Shown: positions 1 to 8,619 of the stretch, one piece after another
Layout of the letters: each line of letters begins with the position of its first letter
How positions within the stretch are numbered: the stretch's first letter is position 1
Source of the DNA: Clostridia bacterium
Lineage (GTDB): Bacteria; Bacillota; Clostridia; HGM11514
Direction of reading: 5' to 3'
Assembly (NCBI GenBank): GCA_900757255.1
Contig: CAAENE010000320.1
Span: 1-11,720, forward strand
DNA: 11,720 nt
Translations under genes and position numbers: made by a program
The notes under the pieces: generated by a model
Seen by the model: only the letters and a program-made list of their open reading frames with translations
Databases searched by the model: none
Told to the model about the DNA's origin: nothing

Positions 1-3
1 GCG

Positions 4-93
4 TTTGCTAAGAGTTCAGTGTTTCCGCCTGGATCACGAACTCTAAGGCTCAGCTTCGACCTTTGGTCTCGCTTTGCTAAGAGTTCAGTGTTT
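4..93. repeat. Pair of 21-bp direct repeats with potential stem-loops
   Basis: An identical 21-bp sequence (core GCTAAGAGTTCAGTG) occurs at 4-24 and 73-93, a 69-bp period. Each copy can start a stem. In the first, 8-17 (CTAAGAGTTC) pairs with 38-47 (GAACTCTAAG) with one mismatch. In the second, 78-85 (TAAGAGTT) pairs with 121-128 (AACTCTTA) around an inner hairpin at 101-121 (TTTTGTGC / GCACAAAA). There is no U-tract after either stem, so they are not ordinary terminators. No reading frame is convincing here. This may be an interspersed intergenic repeat or the tail of an upstream transcript. The repeat is certain; its function is unknown. Confidence 0.6.
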
Positions 94-177
94 AGGAAGC
101 TTTTGTGCTTGACGCACAAAAACTCTTAATGGAATCTTGTTATAAAATTTTATGTATTTTTTACCTTATTTTTCGTA

Positions 178-206
178 TTGTTCCCAATCATAGGCTACGC
201 TATAAT
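178..206 (+). promoter_or_regulatory. Sigma-A-type promoter for the GH5-like/GH16 gene pair
   Basis: A -35-like TTGTTC (178-183) is followed after exactly 17 bp by a perfect -10 box TATAAT (201-206). Transcription would begin near 213, giving a 5' leader of about 38 nt before the ATG at 251. The -35 box is weak (3 of 6 consensus bases), which fits a promoter that needs an activator such as the AraC protein encoded in this window; that dependence is inference. Confidence 0.6.
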
Positions 207-250
207 AATTTTATACTATAGTTTATCTGTATTTGAGAGGAGAGAAAAAA

Positions 251-1354
251 ATGACGCAGCAATGGACCAGGGAACAGGCCTGGGACTGGTATAATCAATT
301 ACCATGGATTAGGGGATTTAATTATGTAGCGAGCGATTGTGTGAACCGTATGGAGCAATGGCAGGAGTATGAGCATGAAAAGAAAGTAGTGACTTTTGAG
401 CGGGAATTTGCGCTGGCACAGGAAAACGGATTTAATGCTATCCGCAGTGTATTGCCTTTTGAGCCATGGTATTATGAGCATGACGGCTTCATGAAAAGAC
501 TGGATAATTTCTTAACATTAGCCCATAAATACGGGCTTGGCGTTATGATCGTTTTTGGTAATGACTGTACGGTGCCCAAAGGGATGTATACCGAACCGAA
601 ATTCGGACCCCAGCCGGTCGACTGGGGATACCACGGCGGTGTACTCCGTTCGCCCCATGGTGAAATCGGCGATCATGGCTACAGTCTGCTGGACGAACCG
701 GAGCTTGCCGCTGCATGGACGGATATGGTCGGGGAAATTGTAGGTGAATTCGGCCATGACAACCGAGTGCAGATTTGGGATATATTCAATGAACCGGGTA
801 ATGGAAAACGCGGAGATATGAGCCTTCCGCACATGGAACGTTTTTTTGAGCGGGCAAGGAGCAAAGATCCAATACAGCCTCTGACGGCGGGCCCTTGGAC
901 CATCGCTGAAAGGAATGCGGAGGCTTTGCCCAAAATTCAGCGGCGCGCGCTGGAATTATCTGATGTTATTTCCTATCACGACTATGCGGAAATAGAAACG
1001 TCAGTTAAAATTCTCAGCTTTTTAAAAACCTTGGGAAGACCCATTATTAATACAGAATGGCTTAACAGGATCCAGCATAATGATGTCCGGACTCATCTTC
1101 CGTTATTTTATCTGGAACGGGTCGGTATTTATAACTGGGGCTTTGTTGTCGGTAAGAGCCAGACCCATGAGCCATGGAATATTACCTGGACGAATTATGA
1201 CAATGGTAAAACCGATTATGATTTTACCAAATGGCAGCATGATTTATTCCGTCCAAATCACCGGCCGTATGATCCCAAAGAAATAGAATTGTTCCGTTTT
1301 TACGGTAAACTGGCGGACGAGGACTTTAAAAGAGGAACTGTAAAAACAAAATAA
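251..1354 (+). CDS. GH5-like cellulase-family glycosidase, intracellular (367 aa)
   Basis: This is a putative retaining beta-glycosidase with a TIM-barrel fold, resembling the uncharacterised GH5-like proteins often labelled 'cellulase family glycosylhydrolase' or '1,4-beta-xylanase'. The start LPWIRGFNYVASDCVNRMEQW (17-37) and the late GIYNWGFVVGKSQT stretch (292-305) are typical of that group. The predicted acid/base is E181 in WDIFNEPG (176-183), the predicted nucleophile is E269 in INTEW (266-270), and the substrate-site SYHDY lies at 241-245. There is no signal peptide or membrane segment, so it should act in the cytoplasm on imported oligosaccharides. The ATG at 251 is preferred over an in-frame TTG at 233 because GAGAGGAGAG (235-244) is a good ribosome binding site for it. 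It lies 48 bp before the GH16 gene on the same strand, probably in one transcript. The substrate cannot be told from sequence alone. Confidence 0.88.
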   Translation: MTQQWTREQAWDWYNQLPWIRGFNYVASDCVNRMEQWQEYEHEKKVVTFEREFALAQENGFNAIRSVLPFEPWYYEHDGFMKRLDNFLTLAHKYGLGVMIVFGNDCTVPKGMYTEPKFGPQPVDWGYHGGVLRSPHGEIGDHGYSLLDEPELAAAWTDMVGEIVGEFGHDNRVQIWDIFNEPGNGKRGDMSLPHMERFFERARSKDPIQPLTAGPWTIAERNAEALPKIQRRALELSDVISYHDYAEIETSVKILSFLKTLGRPIINTEWLNRIQHNDVRTHLPLFYLERVGIYNWGFVVGKSQTHEPWNITWTNYDNGKTDYDFTKWQHDLFRPNHRPYDPKEIELFRFYGKLADEDFKRGTVKTK

Positions 1355-1402
1355 AAATTGCTGATACTGATTTTCATAAATATTAAAAGGAGGAAAACTA
1401 TT

Positions 1403-4400
1403 ATGGCACGAAACACAAAAAAGTTATGGGCAATCCTTTTGGTAGTAGTGATGCTGACCGGAATGATGCCGGAATTTATCGTAAATGCAGCAGCAGTGAC
1501 TGAACTGCGCATGGATCCGCGCGTCAATGCCGGCAGTATTACTCCATGGTCAAAGGTGACTCCTGCACCGGGCGTTACTTATGAAAGCACCGGTACCGGC
1601 TGGTCCGCCAACTCCGGACTCACCAACTCTGTCGGTGAACAGAAAACGCTTTATAACGCAAATGAAGGCTCATCGGTCAAGTTTGAACCGAATGCGTCCG
1701 GCGATACACTGGCACCCGGCTGGTATGATGTCTCTTTTTGGAATCCAAAGACTGCGGGTACCCGCAACTTTAATGCAACAGTGTTTGCCAATGGTGTAAC
1801 ACAGCTGGATGATGTAGAGCAGCCGCTTGGCACCGCAAGCTCGTGGAGTAAAGTAGGTCGATTCTATTTTGCGGGAACACAAGGCGAGTATTTCCAACTG
1901 GCTGTTTCCGGATCGGGTACCGGTATGGCACGCGTTGGAGATGTTAAGTTTGCATGGTCCGCTGATCAGGGCGGAGAGCTTACATCGCCTCCTCCGTCCT
2001 CAGAACCATCACCGGCAGAACCGTCTGAAGCTCCGTCCTCCGTACCATTTGCTGGCTGGAGCGAGGACTTTACCGGACAGACTGCCGCCGGTTCGGGATT
2101 TGCTTCCGGGACAAACGGGGGTCCTGTTGAATTTGATGTTGTCGAACGCTCTGCCGGAAATAATGCATTAAAAGCATGGATGGCGGACGATAAGACGATG
2201 ACCCAGTTAAATGGCCCATCTGTAAAAGACAAAAATAGCGGTAATAAGGTATATGGCGAAAATATGGTCATTACCGCAAAATTCAAAATAGAGAAACAGC
2301 CCGATAAGGTTGGAACTACGACAGATACCCAGTTTATTATCCGCTCTGCTGACAACAAGGTAATATCCCACTTCAGCTTCCAGAGTATCAGCGAGGATAA
2401 GCTTGCCGTTGGGTACCGCTACGGAGCCGGTTCAACAGCTGTAAAACCCGTTGATACCAAGATGGAATTAAATAAGGATGAGTGGTATCAGCTTTTGATG
2501 GGATTAAACTCCCTTACAGGTACATATGATTTTTATTTCTTAGATGAAAGCGGGGAAATCGTCCTGCGGACAGATGGAAGGCCCGCTGCAGAAGAAAACG
2601 TTGCGGTGCGTTATGATACGGCGCAAACCGGAGGAATCGCCGATGTAGCTTACTTCCAGGTAAATAACTTTTTGCCGGGCACGGTTATGTGGTTCGATGA
2701 CTTTAAAATAGCAAACGATCCGGACTATCATTTTCCGGATTTGAGCCAGCTGCCTTCCCCTGAACCTTCTGACAAACCGTCGGCCGAGCCGTCGTCACTG
2801 CCATCGGCGGAACCGTTCGCCGGCTGGAGAGAGGATTTTACCGGACAGACAGCAACGGGCACTGGTTTTACCTCGCCCGGGGATGTTGAGATAGCAATCG
2901 CAGAACGCGCCCCCGGCAATAGCGCTTTAAGGGCGTCTCTTGAAAAGGGCAGGATAAAAACGAATATGGACTCTCCGTCATTAAGAGCCAAAAACAACGG
3001 TAATAAGGTGTTCGGAGAAAATATCGTAATTTCTACCGATTTTATGATTGAAAAGCAGACGGTTTCTTCGCAAAGCAAGGATTCGCAGTTTATTGTCAGA
3101 AGTGCCGACAACAAAGTCATTGCGCATTTCAGCCTGCAGAGCTTAAGCGCTACGGAAATAGGCGTTGGATATCGTTACGGAGCCAATTCAACTGCTGTTG
3201 GACCGACTTCTTCTAAAATCGTACTGGAAAAGGGCGTCTGGTACCAGCTATTAATTGGTGTCAACTCACGCTTGGGCACATATGATTTTTATTTCCTGGA
3301 TGACAGCGGCAACGTTGTTTTCAGAACGGATAATACTCCCGCGGCTGAAGAGGGCTTACCTGTCCGGTATGATGTGTCAACCACCGGAGGGATCGCGGAT
3401 GTAGATTACTTCCAGGTTAATAATTTCCTGGATGACAGCGTTCTGTGGTTTGATGATTTTTATATCGCGAATGACCCGAATTATATTTTCCCGGATTTAG
3501 AGACTTTGCCGACTCCATCTCCGCGTCCCACCTTCCCGCCGGTAGGAGCGCCTGTTTTTACGGTTTTGGACGATGTGGATAAATTTGAGCAGATAGTCCC
3601 GGACACGGTACGCGACTCCGACATGGGCGGCAGCGCTACCGGAGGATCTTTGCATCTATACGCTCATTCCGACCAAGTAACAGGGGTATTCCATCTCGTT
3701 GACGTACCAACTGGTATTTATGAAGTATATTATAAAGTACCGTTGGTTCATTCAAGCAATACAGACAAAATGACATTGGATATTGTAGACTCTGTTGGCA
3801 AAACTGGTTTAGGGATTTATGATACCAAGTCAATCGAGGACCTGCCGGGCCATACAGATAATATCAGTACACAGGGAATTAAAACACAGAGCTGGATTAA
3901 ATTGGATGGACAGTACACATTCTATCCACAGATCCCTGGTACTTTGACAGCGGGTAAAGTGAAGGGAGCAACAGGTGCAGTCCGCTATGAAGCGGTAACC
4001 TTAATTAAAGTAGGGGATACTGCAGAAATACCGCTTGCTTATGAGGTGCAGATTAGCGGAAAAAATAAACCCGGAGCTGAATTGACCGGAACATATAAAT
4101 TTGCTGACAATAATGGAAATACGGAATCTGGGTCTGTTTATAAATGGTATACTAAGGCGGCGGAGAACGCTCCTTGGAGTGTTGCTGCCAGCGGTACGAC
4201 GACTGCTGCGGAAGGTGCTGCCTATACCATTAAAGAAACTGACAAATTTATTAAATTTGAAATAACGCCAAAGAGCAATGCTTCGGAAACAGGCTTGCAA
4301 ACTGGCCTTGCGGCAGGCTGTGAACTTACCGTTTATGATGAACAGCCGCCGGCTGCGAACAACGTGGTTATAACCGGAGAACCGCAGCAGGGAGCAAAGT

Positions 4401-7400
4401 TATCCGCATCTTATGAGTTTTCCGATGTCAATGGGGATTTAGAAGGCGATACAGCTTATAAATGGCTATTAGGCGACGGGCCGGAAACGCCGCTTGGCAA
4501 TTGGAAGGTTTTAGAAGAGGGGACAGCAAAGGCGGGGACACCGATAGAATTTACCGTTCCTGTGACTGTACCTGACGGCAAATTTATCCGTATTGCAATC
4601 ACACCGAAAAACGATGACCCGGCTCTCGAAAAAGGAGAAACTGTTTATTCCAACCTGATCGGCCCCTTCCAAAATACTGCTATTAAACCGAAAGCAATTA
4701 ACTTGACTTTTGGAGGTCAGGCAGTCAATGCAAACGGGCTGAACGGGCTTGCGATTGACGGCGAGGCCAAAGCGGATTATATCTATACTTATGCGCTGGG
4801 ATTACCGGAGAATAAAATACAGACAAAATATCAATGGTATTCTGCAGACCTTCAGACCGGACCTTTCACCCCTATTGCCGGGGCAACAAAAGAAACTTAT
4901 ATACCGACCCAGGCAGATTCCGGAAAATATATCCGTTTCTCTGTGACGCCTGTTTCAGAGGATGGCGTTGAAGGAGAAACAGTTTATTCTGACAGTTATA
5001 TTGTCAAATGGAAACTGAGTTTCTATGATGAATTTGAATATGATGCAGCAAATGCAGATATGGCGCCGTTTACCGACAAATGGACATCTGACAGGAGTCA
5101 GCGTACGTTAGGGGAACCCATACCGATCGAACAGATGAGAATTCCGGAAAATACATCTGTCAGCGAAGGTTCCATGAAAATAACAACCAGAAAAGAACAT
5201 CTGGATAAATATAAAGAGGATCATACCTGGACGACCGGGAATGTTATGACAAAGGAGACCTGGGGACCGTATGGATACTATGAGAGCCGTCTGAAATTTG
5301 CGGCTGCAACCGGATTGAACCAGGCGTTCTGGACGATTACGCGCGGCGACACTACAATTGAAGCAGGATTTTTGGAACTGGACTTTTTAGAAGGGCATTA
5401 TCCGTATGAGCTAACTAACAGTATTCACCGTTACGATATTGAAAATGGTTCCCAGAAGCGGTTTGCAAAATCAATCAAATCCTATCCGTTTGGAAGGCCA
5501 GGTACCGAAACATTGGCTGATAATTTCAATATTTTAGGCGGATATTTAAAACCGAATGATTCGTTATATGCCTGGAATGCCGAAGAAAATCAGGATACTT
5601 ACCAGATTTACTTCAATAACGACCTTCTTCGTTCTACTGAAAGTGTCCAGTATGTCCCCTCGCCCGGACGGATCATGTTTTCAATTGCTGTATTCCCCGG
5701 CTGGTGCGGTATCTTAAATGACCAGGCCGACGGCAGCGTTTTTGAAATGGATTATGTTCGTTTTTACGAGGAAATTGGTGTTACGCAGAGTGGAACGGCA
5801 ACTTACGATATTGCAAATACAGAATTACAGAGCGCGGTTGCGATGGCGAATCAGATTCTGCAAAATGCAGTTATTGGAAATGCAGCAGGGAACTATACAC
5901 AGGAGGCAAAAGCGGAATTGCAAAATGCCGTTGCAAAAGCCAACGCAGTAACTGATAATGCAAAAAAAGCTGCTGCTGCAAATGAGTTGAACCAGGCAGT
6001 GAAAGAATTCCAAAAGAAACAAATAGGCGACCGGACAGCGCTGCAGGCAAAAATTGCGCAGGCAGAAGCATTACTTAAAGCTACGTCCTCGGGAGATGCT
6101 TATGGGCAATGCCCGGCAAATTACATTCGAGTCTTAAATGGCCAGATGGACGTGGCAAAACAGCTGGTGGCCGGAACGCCTACGCAGGACCAGCTGGATT
6201 CATCTGCAAATTCTTTACAGATTGCTATTGATAATGTTATTGCGAAAAAGGCGGAGGGTAAAACCGTTACTTCTGATAACCAGATGATTGATATTGCTTC
6301 AATTATCGCAGTTGGTCCCGGAGAACTGACCTTTGAGCCGTCTGCTTCAAAAGCACAGCTTATCCTGCCGGATGAATTTGGATATGATATGACTCTTCAT
6401 TTTAAAAACAATAAAGGAAAATCCGTATCCATTACGATTCCGGAAGGAACCAGAGTACTGAGTGGAAATTCTGCGGTATTTGAATGGTTAAATCCGCAAA
6501 TCAGCGGAAAATCCGTGAGCGGTGCATTCAGCACAGGTGATTTTGCAACAGATAAATTGATTCGGATAGAGGTTACACGCGGTACATCTGAAAATCTGAA
6601 CAGGTTAAACGGCAGCGCTTTGGGCGAATTTGACGCGGTGATCGAAACCGACAGCTTTGATGCGGCAAACGCCGGTTATTCCGGAAGCGGAGCATATACC
6701 GCGAAATATGACGGCAGCGGTATATCAGTTCTTTATTCCAGTCAGTTAGGTTCGTTTGCGATTTCCAGTGATTCTTCCGAACAGCCGGATGATAATGACA
6801 ATAATAATAACAACAATAACAATAATAACCAGTCTCAGACCAATCCGGGAGGAGCTCCGGGAGGAATGGTGATACCGGGCGGAACAAATTCCAATAAACC
6901 CAGCGTGAACTTCAAAGATATCAGCGGACATTGGGCGGAAAAAGAAATCAGGGAGCTTGCGCAGGCTGGAATCATCAACGGCAGAAGTGAAACACAATAT
7001 GCACCGGAAGAAAACGTAAGCCGTGCCGAATTTGCAGCCTTGATCAGAAGGGCATTAAAGATTAATCCACAGCTGTACAAAGGCGGATTCAGCGATGTTT
7101 CTGAAGGAGACTGGTACGCAAATGAAATTCAGACAATAGCAGATGCTGGAATTATGAGCGGAGACACAAACGGAGCATTTCGTCCGAATGATACCATAAC
7201 CCGGGAAGAGATGGCTAAGGTAATTGTGAATGCATATAAGGTAATGACAGGTGCGGACAATATTATCGGAGCGGATGTTAGCTTCAACGACAGCCAAAGC
7301 ATTTCCGGATGGGCACAGGATTATGTAAAACAGGCGGTCAGCCTAAATCTGATGAACGGTATGGGAGACGGAATTTTCGTACCGCAGGGTTATGCGACCC

Positions 7401-7441
7401 GCGCGCAGAGTGCAGTTGTTATCTACAGAATTTGGAACTGA
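1403..7441 (+). CDS. Secreted SLH-anchored multidomain GH16 glycoside hydrolase (2012 aa)
   Basis: The start is the ATG at 1403, 9 bp after AGGAGG (1388-1393), not the earlier in-frame AUG at 1358. Domains in order are: signal peptide 1 to about 30; a beta domain at about 31-190 resembling golvesin/xanthan-lyase-type carbohydrate-binding domains; Pro/Ser linker 195-215; two copies of a LamG-like jelly-roll module (216-446 and 472-698) with another Pro/Ser linker between; a second golvesin-like domain at about 716-872; three Ig-like domains at about 873-1202; a GH16 catalytic domain at about 1203-1457; a helical FIVAR-like region at about 1466-1618; a beta-rich region at about 1619-1790; an Asn/Gly/Pro linker; and three SLH repeats (about 1837-1876, 1896-1938, 1961-2012). 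The GH16 motif ELDFLE (1325-1330) fits ExDxxE, with predicted nucleophile E1325 and acid/base E1330, and WGPYGYYESRLKF is typical of the family. It should sit on the cell wall and cut a beta-1,3/1,4-glucan or a galactan. Laminarinase is the default guess, but the enzyme is divergent. Confidence 0.88.
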   Translation: MARNTKKLWAILLVVVMLTGMMPEFIVNAAAVTELRMDPRVNAGSITPWSKVTPAPGVTYESTGTGWSANSGLTNSVGEQKTLYNANEGSSVKFEPNASGDTLAPGWYDVSFWNPKTAGTRNFNATVFANGVTQLDDVEQPLGTASSWSKVGRFYFAGTQGEYFQLAVSGSGTGMARVGDVKFAWSADQGGELTSPPPSSEPSPAEPSEAPSSVPFAGWSEDFTGQTAAGSGFASGTNGGPVEFDVVERSAGNNALKAWMADDKTMTQLNGPSVKDKNSGNKVYGENMVITAKFKIEKQPDKVGTTTDTQFIIRSADNKVISHFSFQSISEDKLAVGYRYGAGSTAVKPVDTKMELNKDEWYQLLMGLNSLTGTYDFYFLDESGEIVLRTDGRPAAEENVAVRYDTAQTGGIADVAYFQVNNFLPGTVMWFDDFKIANDPDYHFPDLSQLPSPEPSDKPSAEPSSLPSAEPFAGWREDFTGQTATGTGFTSPGDVEIAIAERAPGNSALRASLEKGRIKTNMDSPSLRAKNNGNKVFGENIVISTDFMIEKQTVSSQSKDSQFIVRSADNKVIAHFSLQSLSATEIGVGYRYGANSTAVGPTSSKIVLEKGVWYQLLIGVNSRLGTYDFYFLDDSGNVVFRTDNTPAAEEGLPVRYDVSTTGGIADVDYFQVNNFLDDSVLWFDDFYIANDPNYIFPDLETLPTPSPRPTFPPVGAPVFTVLDDVDKFEQIVPDTVRDSDMGGSATGGSLHLYAHSDQVTGVFHLVDVPTGIYEVYYKVPLVHSSNTDKMTLDIVDSVGKTGLGIYDTKSIEDLPGHTDNISTQGIKTQSWIKLDGQYTFYPQIPGTLTAGKVKGATGAVRYEAVTLIKVGDTAEIPLAYEVQISGKNKPGAELTGTYKFADNNGNTESGSVYKWYTKAAENAPWSVAASGTTTAAEGAAYTIKETDKFIKFEITPKSNASETGLQTGLAAGCELTVYDEQPPAANNVVITGEPQQGAKLSASYEFSDVNGDLEGDTAYKWLLGDGPETPLGNWKVLEEGTAKAGTPIEFTVPVTVPDGKFIRIAITPKNDDPALEKGETVYSNLIGPFQNTAIKPKAINLTFGGQAVNANGLNGLAIDGEAKADYIYTYALGLPENKIQTKYQWYSADLQTGPFTPIAGATKETYIPTQADSGKYIRFSVTPVSEDGVEGETVYSDSYIVKWKLSFYDEFEYDAANADMAPFTDKWTSDRSQRTLGEPIPIEQMRIPENTSVSEGSMKITTRKEHLDKYKEDHTWTTGNVMTKETWGPYGYYESRLKFAAATGLNQAFWTITRGDTTIEAGFLELDFLEGHYPYELTNSIHRYDIENGSQKRFAKSIKSYPFGRPGTETLADNFNILGGYLKPNDSLYAWNAEENQDTYQIYFNNDLLRSTESVQYVPSPGRIMFSIAVFPGWCGILNDQADGSVFEMDYVRFYEEIGVTQSGTATYDIANTELQSAVAMANQILQNAVIGNAAGNYTQEAKAELQNAVAKANAVTDNAKKAAAANELNQAVKEFQKKQIGDRTALQAKIAQAEALLKATSSGDAYGQCPANYIRVLNGQMDVAKQLVAGTPTQDQLDSSANSLQIAIDNVIAKKAEGKTVTSDNQMIDIASIIAVGPGELTFEPSASKAQLILPDEFGYDMTLHFKNNKGKSVSITIPEGTRVLSGNSAVFEWLNPQISGKSVSGAFSTGDFATDKLIRIEVTRGTSENLNRLNGSALGEFDAVIETDSFDAANAGYSGSGAYTAKYDGSGISVLYSSQLGSFAISSDSSEQPDDNDNNNNNNNNNNQSQTNPGGAPGGMVIPGGTNSNKPSVNFKDISGHWAEKEIRELAQAGIINGRSETQYAPEENVSRAEFAALIRRALKINPQLYKGGFSDVSEGDWYANEIQTIADAGIMSGDTNGAFRPNDTITREEMAKVIVNAYKVMTGADNIIGADVSFNDSQSISGWAQDYVKQAVSLNLMNGMGDGIFVPQGYATRAQSAVVIYRIWN
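2048..3496 (+). repeat. Duplicated LamG-like binding module inside the GH16 gene
   Basis: Two modules of about 230 residues begin 768 bp apart, exactly 256 codons: FAGWSEDFTGQT from 2048 and FAGWREDFTGQT from 2816. Both carry a FGEN(M/I)VI strand, a (V/I)GYRYGA(G/N)STAV strand and a GTYDFYFLD strand, and both end in WFDDF(K/Y)IANDP(D/N)Y and FPDL. Similarity persists at the DNA level at the start and end of each copy. This points to an internal tandem duplication that raises binding avidity. The fold assignment (concanavalin/LamG-like) is from pattern only. Confidence 0.75.
6800..6829 (+). repeat. AAY trinucleotide tract encoding ten asparagines
   Basis: Ten consecutive AAT/AAC codons encode N1800-N1809 in the hydrophilic linker before the SLH repeats. 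The linker continues with Gly/Pro-rich sequence. It is probably a flexible spacer that passes through the wall, and the tract could change length by replication slippage without breaking the frame. Confidence 0.8.
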
Positions 7442-7497
7442 TAAGATATATTATAACAAATAGTTGCTAATGACTTAAAAGACAATGCTAATTATAA

Positions 7498-7518
7498 ATC
7501 TGAATGACGTATTCAGAT
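7498..7518. other. Perfect 8-bp stem-loop after the GH16 gene
   Basis: ATCTGAAT (7498-7505) and ATTCAGAT (7511-7518) form a perfect stem with a 5-nt loop in the 3' untranslated region. No U-tract follows, so it is not itself a terminator. It may stabilise the 3' end of the transcript or be chance. Confidence 0.4.
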
Positions 7519-7524
7519 GAAAAC

Positions 7525-7560
7525 AGAGCGCCGTCGAAATCGACGGCGCTCTTTGTTTTA
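7525..7560. terminator. Bidirectional Rho-independent terminator between convergent genes
   Basis: A 12-bp GC-rich perfect stem pairs 7525-7536 (AGAGCGCCGTCG) with 7541-7552 (CGACGGCGCTCT) around the loop AAAT. On the plus strand it is followed by TTGTTTTA, and on the minus strand by GTTTTC. It lies between the GH16 stop (7441) and the araC stop (7584), so it can end both convergent transcripts. Confidence 0.93.
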
Positions 7561-7583
7561 TATGTTCCTTCATGAATGCAATA

Positions 7584-8417
7584 TTATCGAACAGGTTTAA
7601 ACTGCGTCGGTTTTTTTCCTGTATGCTTTTTCAAACAGGCAGAAAAATGCGCAAGACTGCTAAAACCTGTTTCAAGTGCAATTTCGGTGATAGACATTCT
7701 GTCTGACATGATCATGTGAATCGCTGTATTTAAACGGTATTGCAAAATATATTGATGCAGTGACATGCCCGTATAGTTCAGCATAAGCCGGTTCAAATAT
7801 TCGGGGCTATAGTTCATTTTTCGCCCGATTTGTTCATTGGTTAAATAAGTATTATAGTTTGCATGGATATAGTTGATCAATTCGTTAATTACCTTGGATT
7901 TTTTGCCTGTCAATTGATTGCTGCGGGCAATATCAATGATAATACTTTTCAGCAAAACGGAACTTTTTTCTTTATAAAAACCCCGTTTAGCTTTGTTTTC
8001 ATTAACAATTTCTAAAAGATTGTATTCAAGCATATTCATTTCGCTTTGAAAAAGGAAATCCCCTAATATGAGGCAATCTTCAAAACGAATATTCTTATGA
8101 GCTCGTTTTTCGTTAAACTCATTTAACGAAACAGGCGGGAGAACAGCATTTTCCTCTGCGTAATACTGTGTATAGTCAAAATCTAATATAATCAAAGAAA
8201 GTTTTGGATCAGGTTTTATGGTATACTGCGTGCCGGATTGATATACCGTAATACTTCCTGGGCTGAGAATATATTCGCTTTCTTTGGTCTGGAAAATACC
8301 TGATCCCGCTGTAACGTATATAAACCTACAGTCATACGTTTTTGAGGGGCCGTGCTGCTGGGAGAACTCTAAAGTATCTGCGAACCTGACGAAAGGCTCG
8401 ATTTGTCCGATCAACAT
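7584..8417 (-). CDS. AraC-family transcriptional regulator (277 aa)
   Basis: This is a sugar-type AraC/XylS regulator. The N-terminal half (about 1-165) looks like the AraC cupin sensor domain, with strands such as RFIYVTAGSG (31-40) and YILSPGSITVYQSGTQYTI (49-67). The C-terminal half holds the paired helix-turn-helix domain: the first helix-turn-helix is around 192-216 (LTNEQIGRKMNYSPEYLNRL), and the second runs from SITEIALETGF to HTGKKPTQFK (242-274), the family signature. The ATG is placed by GGAGGA at 8423-8428 on the minus strand. It lies downstream of the 683-aa enzyme on the same strand with no clear promoter between, so it is probably co-transcribed. It most likely controls this enzyme and the neighbouring surface glycosidases. 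The inducer is unknown. Confidence 0.93.
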   Translation of the reverse strand: MLIGQIEPFVRFADTLEFSQQHGPSKTYDCRFIYVTAGSGIFQTKESEYILSPGSITVYQSGTQYTIKPDPKLSLIILDFDYTQYYAEENAVLPPVSLNEFNEKRAHKNIRFEDCLILGDFLFQSEMNMLEYNLLEIVNENKAKRGFYKEKSSVLLKSIIIDIARSNQLTGKKSKVINELINYIHANYNTYLTNEQIGRKMNYSPEYLNRLMLNYTGMSLHQYILQYRLNTAIHMIMSDRMSITEIALETGFSSLAHFSACLKKHTGKKPTQFKPVR

Positions 8418-8619
8418 ATGATTCCTCCAAAAAGTAATATGCCCATGCAGAGATAATAAGGGGCAGGATTATTGAGTTTTCTTCCATACGAAAACCACCC
8501 TCTGCGATAATGGGAGAAATAACAGGGTCTTCACCGCAAGACAAAAGTTGGTGAGCAATAAAATATAAAGTTTCAGGTGCCTTGGATAGGCCTATCATAA
8601 ACTCTGGATTTTGATTATC
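8418..8619 (-). other. Protein-like reading frame between the barrel enzyme and araC
   Basis: This minus-strand frame opens at 8619, just after its own TAA (8622-8620), and reads like real protein: NPEFMIGLSKAPETLYF, then GEDPVISPIIAEGGFRMEEN, then a hydrophobic run IILPLIISAWAYYFLEE. The first ATG is at 8598, without a good ribosome binding site, and the frame runs on to 8332 inside araC, where it looks like shadow sequence. It overlaps the end of the upstream gene in the +1 frame, so one slipped or deleted base in GCTTTAAGATAA would join the two proteins. It could be a frameshifted C-terminal extension, a gene remnant, a small protein gene, or chance. I do not recognise the family. Confidence 0.3.

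Noticed and set aside
4..93. CRISPR array
   Set aside because: Only two 21-bp copies with one 48-bp gap, no further units and no cas genes.
101..121. Rho-independent terminator of an upstream gene
   Set aside because: The TTTTGTGC/GCACAAAA hairpin is AT-rich and is followed by AACTCTTAATGG rather than a U-tract.
233..250. Alternative TTG start giving a six-residue longer GH5-like protein
   Set aside because: The TTG overlaps the GAGAGGAGAG ribosome binding site that is ideally placed for the ATG at 251, and the extra residues (MRGEKK) are simply the translated binding site.
1358..1402. Upstream in-frame ATG at 1358 for the GH16 protein
   Set aside because: It would place hydrophobic residues and a stretch encoded by the ribosome binding site before the true signal peptide; the paralogue at 11196 starts at the equivalent of 1403.
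1966..3120. Minus-strand open frames opposite the Pro/Ser linkers
   Set aside because: They mirror the repetitive linker codons of the GH16 gene (DGSxDG-type repeats) and have no start signals.
8332..8417. Coding continuation of the short frame inside araC
   Set aside because: Beyond the araC start the frame is a +1 shadow of the regulator's codons, with Arg-rich sequence unlike the part before it.
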